Virus record (IMG/VR): IMGVR_UViG_3300030110_000964
Location: 1-42,933 of that record
Source of the DNA: a virus
Direction: 5' to 3' (one strand)
Length of the DNA: 42,933 bases
The notes beneath the pieces are model-generated. The model was not told where the DNA came from. It saw nothing but the letters and a program-made list of their open reading frames with translations, and searched no databases. Position 1 is the first letter of the stretch, and each line of letters opens with the position of its first letter. Shown here piece after piece: positions 1 to 8,598 of this stretch. The position numbers were made by a program, and so were the translations under genes.

Positions 1-438
1 GTCACTGTTTGCTAAATCAACAGACTCAGGATTAAGACCAGTTGTTGCACCGCCGCCCAAGATATGAGCTTGAGAACCCCACGTTGTAGAGTCATCGGAA
101 ACAAGAGCTTCAAAATCGGGATTGTGATAATAGTCATTAGTAGCATCGTAGAGCGTTGTGGCCCCTGCTTTAGTACCCATCGTGTCACTGTCGAAGGGGT
201 CAGCTTGACCATTCGCAAAGTTTAACGCTACACCTTTAACGTCTGCCATCTCAAGAGCTAACGCCCTTATATCTTTGTCAGATGCAAAACTAGCAGAAAT
301 TTTTTCAGTCGTTATTGCTGAATTAGCAATGTGGGCAGTATCAATAGAACCGTCCACATAGTGTTGACTATCTATAGCATCATTGGAAATCTGAGATGCT
401 TGTACGTTTGTTATGTTCCCCGTTAAAAAACCTGACAT
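1..438 (-). CDS. Tail fibre protein with discoidin-like domain (N-terminal part, cut by window edge)
   Basis: This is the N-terminal 146 codons of the same gene that is complete at 41840-42886; it runs off the left edge because the linear contig repeats its end. It starts with ATG at 438 and carries the fibre-like N-terminus with the pattern DAIDSQHYVDGSIDTAHIAN. Compared with the right copy it has S instead of A in the stretch IANSAITTEK and D instead of N at the last codon. It is separated by one base from the gene upstream. In the circular genome this and the right copy are one gene. Confidence 0.85.
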   Translation of the reverse strand, partial: MSGFLTGNITNVQASQISNDAIDSQHYVDGSIDTAHIANSAITTEKISASFASDKDIRALALEMADVKGVALNFANGQADPFDSDTMGTKAGATTLYDATNDYYHNPDFEALVSDDSTTWGSQAHILGGGATTGLNPESVDLANSD

Positions 439-485
439 ATTACACGTCCTGTTCTAGATAACTAATCGTTGCTTCCAGTTTTGAA
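1..485. repeat. Terminal direct repeat, left copy (contig closure)
   Basis: Positions 1-485 match 42449-42933 with an offset of 42,448. I count 9 mismatches (positions 3, 321, 349, 385, 418, 430, 467, 470, 485), about 98% identity. Seven fall at third codon positions and are synonymous; two change a residue in the fibre gene (N/D at 3, A/S at 321). This looks like overlap of a circular or circularly permuted assembly made from closely related phage strains, not a true exact terminal repeat. A real tandem duplication is less likely because both ends are also contig ends. Confidence 0.9.
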
Positions 486-784
486 CTTGCGTCTGCTTTC
501 ATCCTGAGAACGTCTGAAGCATTCAACACCAGCTTGCCTCCCTGCAATAGACTCAAGGTATCCTTAACCGGAATACTAATGTCCTTGACGATGGTGCTAT
601 CGGTTCCCGCTGAACTGTCAATTTTGCACTCAAGCGTTGCAGCATCCGTTGCATGGATGTTTGCAATTTGTAATCCAATAATTGTGTAGGCTTTGCTGGA
701 TGTACCAACCAATGCCCTATTTGCAGAATCGGTGATAGCTGAGTGGACTACCGCGTACCCTACACTTTTTAATACGTCTGCCAT
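440..784 (-). CDS. Small virion-associated protein, tail/fibre region
   Basis: A 114-residue protein with no recognised catalytic motif. It has mixed beta-type sequence (for example KAYTIIGLQIANIHATDA and KLEATISYLEQDV) of the kind often seen in small tail or neck proteins encoded next to phage fibres. It sits between two fibre genes, one base before the start of the discoidin-like fibre and 9 bases after the collagen-like fibre, so a structural role is inferred only from neighbours. The last 46 bases of the gene are repeated at the right end of the contig with three synonymous differences. Function unknown. Confidence 0.75.
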   Translation of the reverse strand: MADVLKSVGYAVVHSAITDSANRALVGTSSKAYTIIGLQIANIHATDAATLECKIDSSAGTDSTIVKDISIPVKDTLSLLQGGKLVLNASDVLRMKADASSKLEATISYLEQDV

Positions 785-793
785 TTTAATCTC

Positions 794-1504
794 CTAGCCT
801 AATGCTAATGCTAAACCAATACCCACAGGGCCAGCAGCACCTGTTGCGCCAGCTGGTCCTTGTATGCCTTGTATTCCTTGTGCGCCAGTTGATCCTGCTG
901 TTCCTTGTGGACCTACGTTTCCTGATCTAACAAATGAAACACGTAGTACGTCTGCGCTAGACCACGATCCTCCTGATGCTACATGTGTTACAGGTATTTG
1001 CAACCAAGATGTATTATCAGTAATTGTTCCGGTAATACTAAACACAGCAAAGTTTTGAGGATAACCTGTTTCACGGATGGTTAACGTAGCTTTAATTGTA
1101 TTAGTACTATCATCCCATGTTACAATAAACGGGGATATGTCAGGATTACCAGAAGCATTAGTAGCATTAGAAACAGCTATATTTGTTGCACTTGCAATTG
1201 TAGCATGGTTAAATCTAATTTCTCCAGTACCAGGATCAGCCATAGACGTACTAGTATCATACTTGTATTCTATAGCTCCATCAAATAAAGCTGAACCACT
1301 AGCTAAAGTAATATTACTTACATTAATTAAATTATTACTATTCATATCCAAATCAGCAGACATGCTGTTTGGAGTTGTTCCATCTCTACTTAAAGTATTT
1401 TCTAGTGCAGCTTCTATTAATGCACCGTTAGCATTAATTTGGTTTACTGCTGTAGTTTCATTTGATGTAAGACTAGTTAAATCTGTAAGAGTAAGTTTTG
1501 CCAT
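794..1504 (-). CDS. Collagen-like tail fibre protein
   Basis: A 236-residue protein. The N-terminal 60 residues resemble phage fibre heads (N-rich stretch with SADLDMNSNNLINVSN, a trimerising beta pattern known from many tail fibres). The C-terminus has Gly-X-Y repeats from about residue 196 (GPQGTAGSTGAQGIQGIQGP), which form collagen-like triple helices in phage fibres, followed by a short GIGLALALG tail. The start codon overlaps the stop of the upstream gene as TAATG. It lies in the fibre cluster downstream of the capsid terminator. It is likely part of a receptor-binding or head/tail fibre; the exact position on the virion is not known. Confidence 0.8.
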   Translation of the reverse strand: MAKLTLTDLTSLTSNETTAVNQINANGALIEAALENTLSRDGTTPNSMSADLDMNSNNLINVSNITLASGSALFDGAIEYKYDTSTSMADPGTGEIRFNHATIASATNIAVSNATNASGNPDISPFIVTWDDSTNTIKATLTIRETGYPQNFAVFSITGTITDNTSWLQIPVTHVASGGSWSSADVLRVSFVRSGNVGPQGTAGSTGAQGIQGIQGPAGATGAAGPVGIGLALALG

Positions 1505-2004
1505 TAGCTTACATCCAACTCAAAAGTTATAGTGCCTCTACACGCAGTAGAACTTGCACCATCAGTAATAATTTCTATAGCTTGTCCTGCGGTTAAAGTT
1601 TTTTGCCCACTAGGAGTAGAACTATCTACAGTACCAGCAGCAGAACCAGAATGAGCAATAGTAATTGCTCCATTCGTAACTGCTGTTCCTCCTATTTCAA
1701 AAGTTAAACCACAGTTTGCAGACGTAATTGCGTTGTTAATTGTTGAGAAAATTTTATTTATATCGCCAGCAATAGGAGTAACAACAAAGTGTGAACCCGC
1801 TGTAGAAATATCAGGAATAGTATATGTTAAATAAGATTTGTTAAGATTTTTAACACTAGAAGTATTGATTGCGTCTTTATCTATTTTTTCCCATGTACCA
1901 GAGCCAGAGCCATTAGCTACATATACATTGTGAGCAGAAGCACTAGCAACTCCTTTGGATTCATGGAGGGATGCTCCTGTTAAATCTTTATGGTTAACTG
2001 TCAT
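1504..2004 (-). CDS. Fibre-like structural protein
   Basis: A 166-residue protein starting MTVNHKDLTGASLHESKG and continuing VASASAHNVYVANGSGSGTW. This opening (NHKDLTG..LHE.KG) recurs in marine and T7-like phage structural proteins annotated as head or tail fibres. The rest is beta-rich with many Gly, Ser and Thr residues and no catalytic motif. It is the first gene after the terminator at 2025-2057 and overlaps the collagen-like fibre by TAATG. Role as a fibre or fibre-adaptor is inferred from the N-terminus and neighbours. Confidence 0.7.
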   Translation of the reverse strand: MTVNHKDLTGASLHESKGVASASAHNVYVANGSGSGTWEKIDKDAINTSSVKNLNKSYLTYTIPDISTAGSHFVVTPIAGDINKIFSTINNAITSANCGLTFEIGGTAVTNGAITIAHSGSAAGTVDSSTPSGQKTLTAGQAIEIITDGASSTACRGTITFELDVS

Positions 2005-2024
2005 AAGATACCCTCAAGATTAAC

Positions 2025-2057
2025 AAGTAAAACTGGGGAGAACCGAAGCCCTCCCCA
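2025..2057 (-). terminator. Rho-independent terminator after the capsid genes
   Basis: Read on the minus strand, 2057-2034 forms a stem of about 10 pairs (7 Watson-Crick pairs TGGGGAG/CTCCCCA, two G-U wobbles and one C-G) closed by a UUCG tetraloop. It is followed by GTTTTACTTG, a moderate U-run. It lies 11 bases after the stop of the decoration-like gene and 20 bases before the next start. T7 also has its main late terminator just after the capsid gene; the parallel is positional, not by sequence. Confidence 0.8.
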
Positions 2058-2067
2058 ATCTTATAGT

Positions 2068-2583
2068 TTATTTACGGTACTCAATTACCAAGTCAGCTTT
2101 ACCAGCGGTAAATGCAGCCGTGGCATAGTTTGCACAAACAAACACTGGACGATCACCAGTTCCTGCAATGTTAGCAGCACCAGAACCAACCAATGCTCCG
2201 TCACATGCTACATGATCCCCGATAGCGTCAATTGCCGTAATAGCAATCGTTGCATCAATTCCATCAGCATCATTGACAGAGAACGTACCATCACCATCAT
2301 CGTTAAAGACACCCATTGTCAGAGTAGCAGAACCACCTGAAGTAAAGGCTTCCGTAACGTAAAGGGTAGCACTAACAATGTGCGCTCCATCAGGAATACC
2401 GACAACTGGGTGAGTACTAACCAACGCAGCGGAAGAACCAAGGTCAGTTCCTACAATGCTTGTTACATGTTGGTGCGTATCTCCAGAAGTACTGAAACGT
2501 CCTTCTTTATGCGCCGTAGCTTTTTCAAGACCAAAACGAATGTTGAGTCCATCAGCGTTAGTGTAAAATTCGTTAGCAGACAT
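2068..2583 (-). CDS. Probable capsid decoration or head-associated protein
   Basis: A 171-residue protein directly downstream of the major capsid gene (14-base gap with a ribosome binding site) and just before the terminator, the usual place for a highly expressed decoration protein. It is rich in Ala, Gly, Thr and Asp with a beta pattern (HIVSATLYVTEAF, SATLTMGVFNDDGDG). I see no known catalytic motif. Being inside the capsid transcription unit suggests high copy number in the virion. Assignment rests on position and composition; it could equally be another small structural protein. Confidence 0.6.
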   Translation of the reverse strand: MSANEFYTNADGLNIRFGLEKATAHKEGRFSTSGDTHQHVTSIVGTDLGSSAALVSTHPVVGIPDGAHIVSATLYVTEAFTSGGSATLTMGVFNDDGDGTFSVNDADGIDATIAITAIDAIGDHVACDGALVGSGAANIAGTGDRPVFVCANYATAAFTAGKADLVIEYRK

Positions 2584-2597
2584 ATCAAGTTCCTCCC

Positions 2598-3542
2598 TTA
2601 AACTTGGTCAGTGTCACTGAGGACACAAACAAGGTTTTCAGGACGGTAAAGCTTAACACCGTAACGAGCCGTAGTAACATACTCTTCACGCTGGAAGTCT
2701 TTGTTATACTCTGAATCGACTTGTGGCATTTGCCGCCAAGCACCAACAAAAGGTAGAACATCAGACGAAGCAGAGAAAAACATATTTGCTTTTCCAGCAG
2801 CAGTTGTTGGACCCGAACCACCAATCTGTTCGTTTGCATCAGCAAGATAGTTACTGACATAAACGTCAAAACCGTAGACGTTCTTAGCAAACTTCATACC
2901 AGTAGCGATGCCTTCACTTACGATACCTTCCCAACGTGGGTTGTTACTAATGTTAGCAATGTTCGTCAAAGTATTGAGCGTGTACTCAACAGACGGATCA
3001 ACAATAGCAATAAGGTCAGTATCAGGAACGTTAGCCTTTTTCAAAGCATAACGAGCTTTAGCAAAGTCATTAACCGTGATAACTTCGTTTGTGCCAGTAG
3101 CTACAAAACGGTGGTCTGCACCGTTAATTGCGTTTGCAGCAGAAGCAGTTTGGTTCCCTTGAAGACCCATAATTTTAACTTCAAGTGCTTCCATAATAGC
3201 ACGAGCCTGTTTCGGTACAAACGAAGATACAAGCTGGCTCATCCAGAAACCATCTTGCTTTGCTTTGTTTGTAATGTAGTGACCCGAAGACTTGTACTGA
3301 TCAATCGAGAACTGGAACTCACCAGTGTCTAGAGCGCGGTACTGAACTGCGGAGTTTTCAGAATAGTCATCCGTTACTGCTTGACCAACTGAAGGAATGG
3401 TGAACGTGTCTCCATCTGGAAAATCGTTCATCCAGTTAACATAGGTCTGAGCCATCAGTTCATCTTCAAGAACCTCTTTAAGTTGACTCGACCAGATTTC
3501 AGAGCGGATTAGATGCCCTGAATTACCAGTTTCCATAGCCAT
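2598..3542 (-). CDS. Major capsid protein, HK97 fold (T7 gp10-like)
   Basis: A 314-residue protein with the features of podovirus capsid proteins: an N-terminal arm (EIWSSQLKEVLEDELMAQ), the stretch GDTFTIPSVGQAVTDDYSEN, a central DRFVATGT-like loop after GNQTASAANAING, the IVDPSVEYTLNTL segment, and a C-terminal ARYGVKLYRPENL. The length is typical of non-cleaved HK97-fold capsid proteins of T7-like phages. It follows the scaffold gene by 23 bases with a good Shine-Dalgarno sequence (AAAGGAGAAAG). It forms the icosahedral shell around the packaged DNA, with the scaffold acting during assembly. Confidence 0.93.
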   Translation of the reverse strand: MAMETGNSGHLIRSEIWSSQLKEVLEDELMAQTYVNWMNDFPDGDTFTIPSVGQAVTDDYSENSAVQYRALDTGEFQFSIDQYKSSGHYITNKAKQDGFWMSQLVSSFVPKQARAIMEALEVKIMGLQGNQTASAANAINGADHRFVATGTNEVITVNDFAKARYALKKANVPDTDLIAIVDPSVEYTLNTLTNIANISNNPRWEGIVSEGIATGMKFAKNVYGFDVYVSNYLADANEQIGGSGPTTAAGKANMFFSASSDVLPFVGAWRQMPQVDSEYNKDFQREEYVTTARYGVKLYRPENLVCVLSDTDQV

Positions 3543-3565
3543 TTACTTTCTCCTTTAAAGTTAGA

Positions 3566-4309
3566 TTAACGTTTATAAAAGCCATCTTGACCTTTCTCTT
3601 CTCTCATTTTGAATAGTTTTTGTTGGACAGAAGGTTTAAAGTATTCTTTTGGGTTTGACTTACGTAGTTGTTCAAAAGCTTCCCAAGTTCCTTCTTCAAT
3701 CTTTTGTCCACTATTCATAGTTTGTACAGCTTCGGTATTTGTCGTACCAACTGTAGGAGCAGGAGTAGGTTGACTACCTGTTCCTTGAGATACACCAATT
3801 GCGTTAAAGAACATTTCTGGTGAAGAGGCTGCAATGTCGGCTAATTTATCTACAGAAACTCCCATAGCATTAGCTTTCTGTTGCACAACTTCAGCGGCTT
3901 TGTCAACCCCATATATTTCTTTCATTCGTTGATCAACGTTATAAATATTTTGTTGAGCAACTTGTTGTGTGTTCTTCTGTTCAATGGTGGTAGAGATAAG
4001 CTGGGACAGTCTTTCGTCATCTAACTGAGGAGTGGTGTTCTCCAAAGTTCTTTGAGCTAAAGCTTGTTGTTCCGCTGTCTCTCTTTTAACTTGCTGAACC
4101 ATTTCTTCTGCTGTGACCCTTTTGTCAAGTTCGCCACGTAGTTCAGACATTTCTGTTTCTAGTTTTTGAATGTACTCATTGCCATGTATTGCGCCTTTAG
4201 CAAGTTCTTCTACATTAGCATATTTATTTCCATCACCTACAATTTTACTTAGATAGCCTTCTTCAGACTTTACTTCTGTTTCTTTAGTCGATTCAAATAC
4301 ATCAGCCAT
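3566..4309 (-). CDS. Capsid scaffolding protein
   Basis: A 247-residue, highly charged, Gln/Glu-rich protein predicted mainly helical, with a coiled-coil stretch around residues 45-110 (EYIQKLETEMSELRGELDKR) and a basic C-terminal end (KLFKMREEKGQDGFYKR). Scaffold proteins of T7-like phages bind capsid subunits through such a basic C-terminal helix and leave or are lost before DNA packaging. It lies directly before the capsid gene and after the portal, the canonical order. The promoter at 4606-4634 is about 300 bases upstream. Confidence 0.88.
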   Translation of the reverse strand: MADVFESTKETEVKSEEGYLSKIVGDGNKYANVEELAKGAIHGNEYIQKLETEMSELRGELDKRVTAEEMVQQVKRETAEQQALAQRTLENTTPQLDDERLSQLISTTIEQKNTQQVAQQNIYNVDQRMKEIYGVDKAAEVVQQKANAMGVSVDKLADIAASSPEMFFNAIGVSQGTGSQPTPAPTVGTTNTEAVQTMNSGQKIEEGTWEAFEQLRKSNPKEYFKPSVQQKLFKMREEKGQDGFYKR

Positions 4310-4312
4310 TGT

Positions 4313-4570
4313 CTAGCCTTTCTCTGTGGTTAAGTCGGTCAACTTTAATATATCTAAGTAAGCTCGTAGTTGTCCATTACGATCAGCTTGCTTATACGCC
4401 CATGCAGCATCTTCATAGTCTGGATCAAAAGCAGGGCAATCTAGAGCGTCAACTTTAGTATTAATTATATCTGTTAAACGCTCTAGTACACTTGATGAAT
4501 TTCTAACGTAGGCTTCAAAATCTTTTCTTTGTTGTGCATCTTTAATATGTGAAGTCCACTTAACATTCAT
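4313..4570 (-). CDS. Small hypothetical protein before the scaffold
   Basis: An 85-residue protein (MNVKWTSHIKDAQQRKDF...), mostly helical and charged, with an Asp/Cys stretch CPAFDPDYEDAAWAYKQADR and no known catalytic motif. Small proteins with a similar ending are common between portal and scaffold in marine podoviruses, but the function is not known. It is the first gene after the promoter at 4606-4634, and its stop is 3 bases from the scaffold start, so both are probably translated from the same capsid message. Confidence 0.7.
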   Translation of the reverse strand: MNVKWTSHIKDAQQRKDFEAYVRNSSSVLERLTDIINTKVDALDCPAFDPDYEDAAWAYKQADRNGQLRAYLDILKLTDLTTEKG

Positions 4571-4605
4571 CTTTACCAGATTCCTTTCATTTAATCTGTA
4601 CTACT

Positions 4606-4634
4606 ATTATAGCATATTAATATTTTAAAGTCAA
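4606..4634 (-). promoter_or_regulatory. Sigma70 promoter for the scaffold-capsid genes
   Basis: On the minus strand: -35 TTGACT (4634-4629), 17-bp spacer, -10 TATAAT (4611-4606). The bases after the -10 read AGTAGTACAGATTAA, almost the same as after the -10 at 19840 and 10380. It lies between portal and the 85-residue gene; the -35 overlaps the portal stop codon. It would give the capsid genes their own strong host-type promoter. Confidence 0.85.
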
Positions 4635-6427
4635 CCCATTTGTTGTTGTTGTTCCATTAACTCTTGTTCTCCTTGCATTTCATCACTAACAACAGCATCT
4701 TGATCCATTTGTTGCTGACCAGCGTTCATCATACGTTGCGTTTCTAATTGTTCTGCTACACGTATGTTAGGTTGTACAAGATTAAACTTTTCAATGTTTA
4801 ATAGTTCTTCTACAACCGTTGCTAGTTTGATTCCAGAGATATGCACGTTGACAGCAGGGTCTTGGCCAACGGCACTATTGAGGAGATTAAGGAGGTTTTG
4901 GAATTGGTTAGCTTTCGCTGCAAAATGCCTGGCACCCACTGGTCGTATTTTTCCACGCGCAGCAAGGTCTTCAGGAGTAATAGTTTCAAATAAAGCCGCA
5001 CCAAACTCATCATCGACAACTCTAACAACATCACTAATCTCCATGTTACGTCGAGCCAACTCCAACATATCATTTAGTAGTGGCTCAAGAAAGTTACGTT
5101 CAAAATAAGCTACTTTGTTTTGGAAGACACGAGAAGCTGCATTGTCTAGTGTCTGTACTTCAAATGCAGTTTTCTCACCAGGTGTACGAATACCCATAGC
5201 TTGACGAGGTGCGCCAGCCATTTCTTCCATTTTGTTTTCTAGTATTTGTATTTGCATATCTGCGTTAAGCGCAGTAGTATCTGGACGGATCATATCAACA
5301 TCACCGTCTTCACCTACAAATACTTTTTCACCAGGACCGTAGTTAAAGTCTTCTACGAAACCTTTTACTTTCATTACTGGGTGTGCAATTAAATCAAAGA
5401 CATCAGCCTTAAGGTTTTCAAGGTGATCAATTCTGTACTGCATACCTACTAAATTATCTAGTGGCCCCATTGCATAAAGGTTATCAGGTCGTAAACGCCA
5501 TCCAGCATGGCGAATACTATTACCCCTATAACTAGGATTACGGACATTACGAATGACTCGTTGCCTATCAACAATAGTAATGATTCTATTTTTAAGAAGT
5601 GTTTCTGTTTCAATATCGTAAATGTCACCATGCAGTTCCAGTATTTCTATATACCCTGAATTATAATAATCAATAATGTTACTAAAACCATCAATTTCAT
5701 ACCCTTCTGATTTATGGAAATCAGTTGCAGACATACCTTGAAAGTTCCTACGTGTGTTAATAACTCCATCAAAAACTTTAGTTAGGTATCCTTTTTCTGG
5801 ATGGTCTTGTATGTCTGCTGCTAGTTCTCCTAAAGATTTTATAGTGCGTAAAAGTTTAGGAGAGTATTCAATATTTTGAGCAGTAGGGTTAATAAGAATA
5901 TCGTAAGGACTAATCCGAATAGCTTTAGGCCCAACATATCCCGGTAAAACTTCTCCAGTATCTTCATCAATTTGAGTTTCGTTTACATATTCAGATGTTG
6001 CAAAAACATTTCCATAATCTATATAATCATAAATCATAGAACTAACAGTATTAATAAAATTACTAGTTCGTAATTTATTCATCATATACGAAGAAATAAC
6101 TTTACGTTTTTCTTCAGCTTCTGAGTCTTCATCATCTCCTTCAAACAATAACCATTCGTCATTAGGAAACAATGCAGCCATGTAGTTAGCGTGAAGGTTA
6201 TCCCGTAGCTGTGTAAGCTTGGGTGTTGTCGTAGAGTTTTTCCAAGGTAAAGTAGAGTTAGTAGTACGTGTAGTATCTGTAGCAAACAGATAGTTACGTA
6301 GCTCTTTCTTTTCTTCTACCCAACTACGACGATACTTTTCGTAGTCAAGAAACCTATTAGCAATAGCGTTTGCTAAAGCATCAGGTGTGCCTATAAACTC
6401 TGAAAAGTCTTGTGTACGACCAGCCAT
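4631..6427 (-). CDS. Portal protein (head-to-tail connector, T7 gp8-like)
   Basis: A 598-residue protein. It has the hallmark N-terminal region of T7-type connectors: NRFLDYEKYRRSWVEEKKEL, then PWKNSTTTPKLTQLRDNLHA, NYMAALFPNDEWLLFEGDDE and a YIDYGNVFATSEYVN stretch. Later come AGAPRQAMGIRTPGEKTAFE (about 400-420) and a Gln/Met-rich C-terminal tail. Portal forms a dodecameric ring at one capsid vertex, through which the terminase packages DNA and to which the tail tubular proteins attach. It sits between the terminase block and the scaffold, as expected. Confidence 0.93.
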   Translation of the reverse strand: MAGRTQDFSEFIGTPDALANAIANRFLDYEKYRRSWVEEKKELRNYLFATDTTRTTNSTLPWKNSTTTPKLTQLRDNLHANYMAALFPNDEWLLFEGDDEDSEAEEKRKVISSYMMNKLRTSNFINTVSSMIYDYIDYGNVFATSEYVNETQIDEDTGEVLPGYVGPKAIRISPYDILINPTAQNIEYSPKLLRTIKSLGELAADIQDHPEKGYLTKVFDGVINTRRNFQGMSATDFHKSEGYEIDGFSNIIDYYNSGYIEILELHGDIYDIETETLLKNRIITIVDRQRVIRNVRNPSYRGNSIRHAGWRLRPDNLYAMGPLDNLVGMQYRIDHLENLKADVFDLIAHPVMKVKGFVEDFNYGPGEKVFVGEDGDVDMIRPDTTALNADMQIQILENKMEEMAGAPRQAMGIRTPGEKTAFEVQTLDNAASRVFQNKVAYFERNFLEPLLNDMLELARRNMEISDVVRVVDDEFGAALFETITPEDLAARGKIRPVGARHFAAKANQFQNLLNLLNSAVGQDPAVNVHISGIKLATVVEELLNIEKFNLVQPNIRVAEQLETQRMMNAGQQQMDQDAVVSDEMQGEQELMEQQQQMG

Positions 6428-6437
6428 GATTTACTCC

Positions 6438-7049
6438 TCAACCACCCCAAGTAGCTTCAGTATCACCTTGTCCTGAATCTGGTCCAAGATCATCAGCTTC
6501 AGGATTTGCGCCTACAGCATCTTCATTATTACCATAACCTCTATTTTGTAAAGTTTCTCTTTGGTTAATTTCTTTCATTTCTCTTGCTGTTTCTTTTGAA
6601 GACATAGGTGGATCAACTATCAAATCTTCTTCACCTGTTCTAAGACCGGGAGTTGTTAATCTAGCTTTAATTTCTTGTCTAGCGTTATACATATTATTTC
6701 CACGTCCAGCGGCAGCAAGCAAAGCTGCACCGGGAATAGCAGCACTAGCTATTCCTGTCATAATTGCTCCGGGTCCAAAAAACCCTCCAGTAAACCCAGA
6801 TTTAGCCACATTAGTTAACTCTTTATCTGATAAAGTAGTAACATCAAATGGATCAGGCATAGTTCCAGTTTGACTATCTCCGTCAGTTGCTGGTACAGGA
6901 AGCTTACGTTTACCTGTAAGATTAGGTTGTACTTTTGCAGGAGTAGTAGTTGCACCCGTTACAACTTTTGTTGGAATGTAATTACGTTGTACAAATCTAT
7001 TTGTACTTGATGTTCCTGATTGTTCTGTTGTGTATGTACGCTTAACCAT
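6438..7049 (-). CDS. Hypothetical protein between terminase and portal
   Basis: I place the start at ATG 7049 (MVKRTYTTEQSG), not the upstream TTG at 7070, because GGAGGAG lies 12 bases before it and the ATG overlaps the terminase stop by 8 bases (ATGGTTAA). The 203-residue protein has a Thr/Pro-rich first third, a Gly/Ala-rich hydrophobic stretch around residues 90-120 (GGFFGPGAIMTGIASAAIPG) that could be a membrane or glycine-zipper segment, and an acidic, disordered C-terminus. No family recognised. Its position suggests a packaging or head-completion role, but that is inference. Confidence 0.75.
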   Translation of the reverse strand: MVKRTYTTEQSGTSSTNRFVQRNYIPTKVVTGATTTPAKVQPNLTGKRKLPVPATDGDSQTGTMPDPFDVTTLSDKELTNVAKSGFTGGFFGPGAIMTGIASAAIPGAALLAAAGRGNNMYNARQEIKARLTTPGLRTGEEDLIVDPPMSSKETAREMKEINQRETLQNRGYGNNEDAVGANPEADDLGPDSGQGDTEATWGG

Positions 7050-8598
7050 AACGTGCTGATACTCCTCCAAACCTAGTATTATAAATAATATTGTTTCTAG
7101 TTTCGTGTGATTGTAATCCTGCCCGTGTAGGTATAACAGCTATTTCAATAACACAAGCAAGAGCATCCTTAACGTCATCGTGAGGTGGATACTCTTGCGT
7201 CAGTTCATCTTCCAGTATTTGACAGTTGCCTCCTTGGTAATGCCAGATACTTAGGTTATCGTAACGTGGTTCTAGTATTGCACGTATACGTTCCTCTTTA
7301 GACCCGGAGTGTCTTGTAGGGTTATGCTCATCAATAGATAAAGCTAAACCGTTAGGACGTATATACGCATTTTTTAATTCTTGTACAATGGCTTTTTGTG
7401 CAGCGGTAACTTCGGCTCGTATCTTTCTGAAGTCCCACTTAACATGCTGTCGAAGAATCGTATCGTAGTAGTCTCTAATACGATCTGTCTTAAAACGTTC
7501 AATATCCAAGACATAGTAGTTTCCATGTGCATCAACTCCAATAACAACTAATGCACTACTGTCAGCTTTCTTAGTCAAAGAAAAAGCAAAGTCAATAGCA
7601 GCGTAAACGTTTAACCTGTTTCCTTTAAAGTACCAGATACCATTACTACGAGTAAGGTACGACTTATCGTAGTATTGAAACTTATCAACAGATATACCAA
7701 GACCATCAGGGTTGTTAGGATTGTTGTAATACTGAGCAAAAAACTGTGTCTTATCTAAGTACTTGCCTCGTTTTTGTGCAAGTATCTTACGATCAAAACC
7801 AAACCACTTACCATCACCACGTTGTTGACGAGGCCAACAAAACTCACCAACACCATCACCCCGGTCTTCTACTTGGCGTTCAAACTTTTCATAGATAGGT
7901 TCGTAGTCAATAGCATTACCTTCGTCATCGTATATTTCTTCTTGCATTTCTGTCAAGTCATTATACAAATCTTTAGAGTGGTAACGTGTGCCTACAACCC
8001 ATTCGTGTGCATCTGCACCTTCAATAGAACTTAACAGGGAATACTGGGATTTGACTTTGTTGCGCCCTTCTTGAGTATACGCGTTCTCATATACCACCAC
8101 ATCGTCCATGACAGCCACATCACAATGAAGGCCGGTAATAGAAGTTGTAAGGCCAGCAGTGAATATAGAAGGGTCGCGTACTCCTTCAGTTTTCCTGAGT
8201 GGGTGGTCCAAAGAGATTTCAGAGTTTGTCCATTTCTCACGTTTACCTTCCTCCTGATGTATATGATCAGGCCAGTAACGACGATGTATCTTAGAAGTAA
8301 AGATATCTTTAATGAACTTAAGTTGTTTCTCCGCTAAGTTAGATGTTGAAGAAATATAAAGAACTCTATGGTCAGGGTGTTTAGTTAGATACCAAGCAAC
8401 ACGATAAGCAATCATACGGGACTTCTGGTGATCTCGTGGAAGAAGTATTAACTGGAACTGTTTAGCTTCTTGCCTAGTCCACCACCGGCATAGCTCAGTA
8501 TGCACAGAACCTAATACGGTCTGTGGAGCTACCAGCTTGATGAAGGTAACTAAGTCAGCTTCAGCAGCAGCTTTAATATCTTCTTCCGTTAAACTCAT
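7042..8598 (-). CDS. terL: Terminase large subunit (DNA packaging ATPase-nuclease)
   Basis: A 518-residue T7 gp19-type terminase. The ATPase has a Walker A-like LLPRDHQKSRMIAY (about 52-65, K59 S60) and Walker B VAVMDDVVVYE (161-171, D165 D166). The C-terminal RNase H-fold nuclease begins VYAAIDFAFSLTKKADSSAL (D336) and has a late DVKDALACV. The protein docks on the portal and pumps DNA into the capsid, cutting concatemers. The start overlaps the upstream lysine-rich gene as ATGA. Its partner is probably the 9255-9797 product. Confidence 0.95.
   Translation of the reverse strand: MSLTEEDIKAAAEADLVTFIKLVAPQTVLGSVHTELCRWWTRQEAKQFQLILLPRDHQKSRMIAYRVAWYLTKHPDHRVLYISSTSNLAEKQLKFIKDIFTSKIHRRYWPDHIHQEEGKREKWTNSEISLDHPLRKTEGVRDPSIFTAGLTTSITGLHCDVAVMDDVVVYENAYTQEGRNKVKSQYSLLSSIEGADAHEWVVGTRYHSKDLYNDLTEMQEEIYDDEGNAIDYEPIYEKFERQVEDRGDGVGEFCWPRQQRGDGKWFGFDRKILAQKRGKYLDKTQFFAQYYNNPNNPDGLGISVDKFQYYDKSYLTRSNGIWYFKGNRLNVYAAIDFAFSLTKKADSSALVVIGVDAHGNYYVLDIERFKTDRIRDYYDTILRQHVKWDFRKIRAEVTAAQKAIVQELKNAYIRPNGLALSIDEHNPTRHSGSKEERIRAILEPRYDNLSIWHYQGGNCQILEDELTQEYPPHDDVKDALACVIEIAVIPTRAGLQSHETRNNIIYNTRFGGVSARYG

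Noticed and set aside
864-1532. Plus-strand open frames opposite the fibre genes
   Set aside because: They mirror repetitive fibre codons, have no ribosome binding sites and run against the transcription of the arm.
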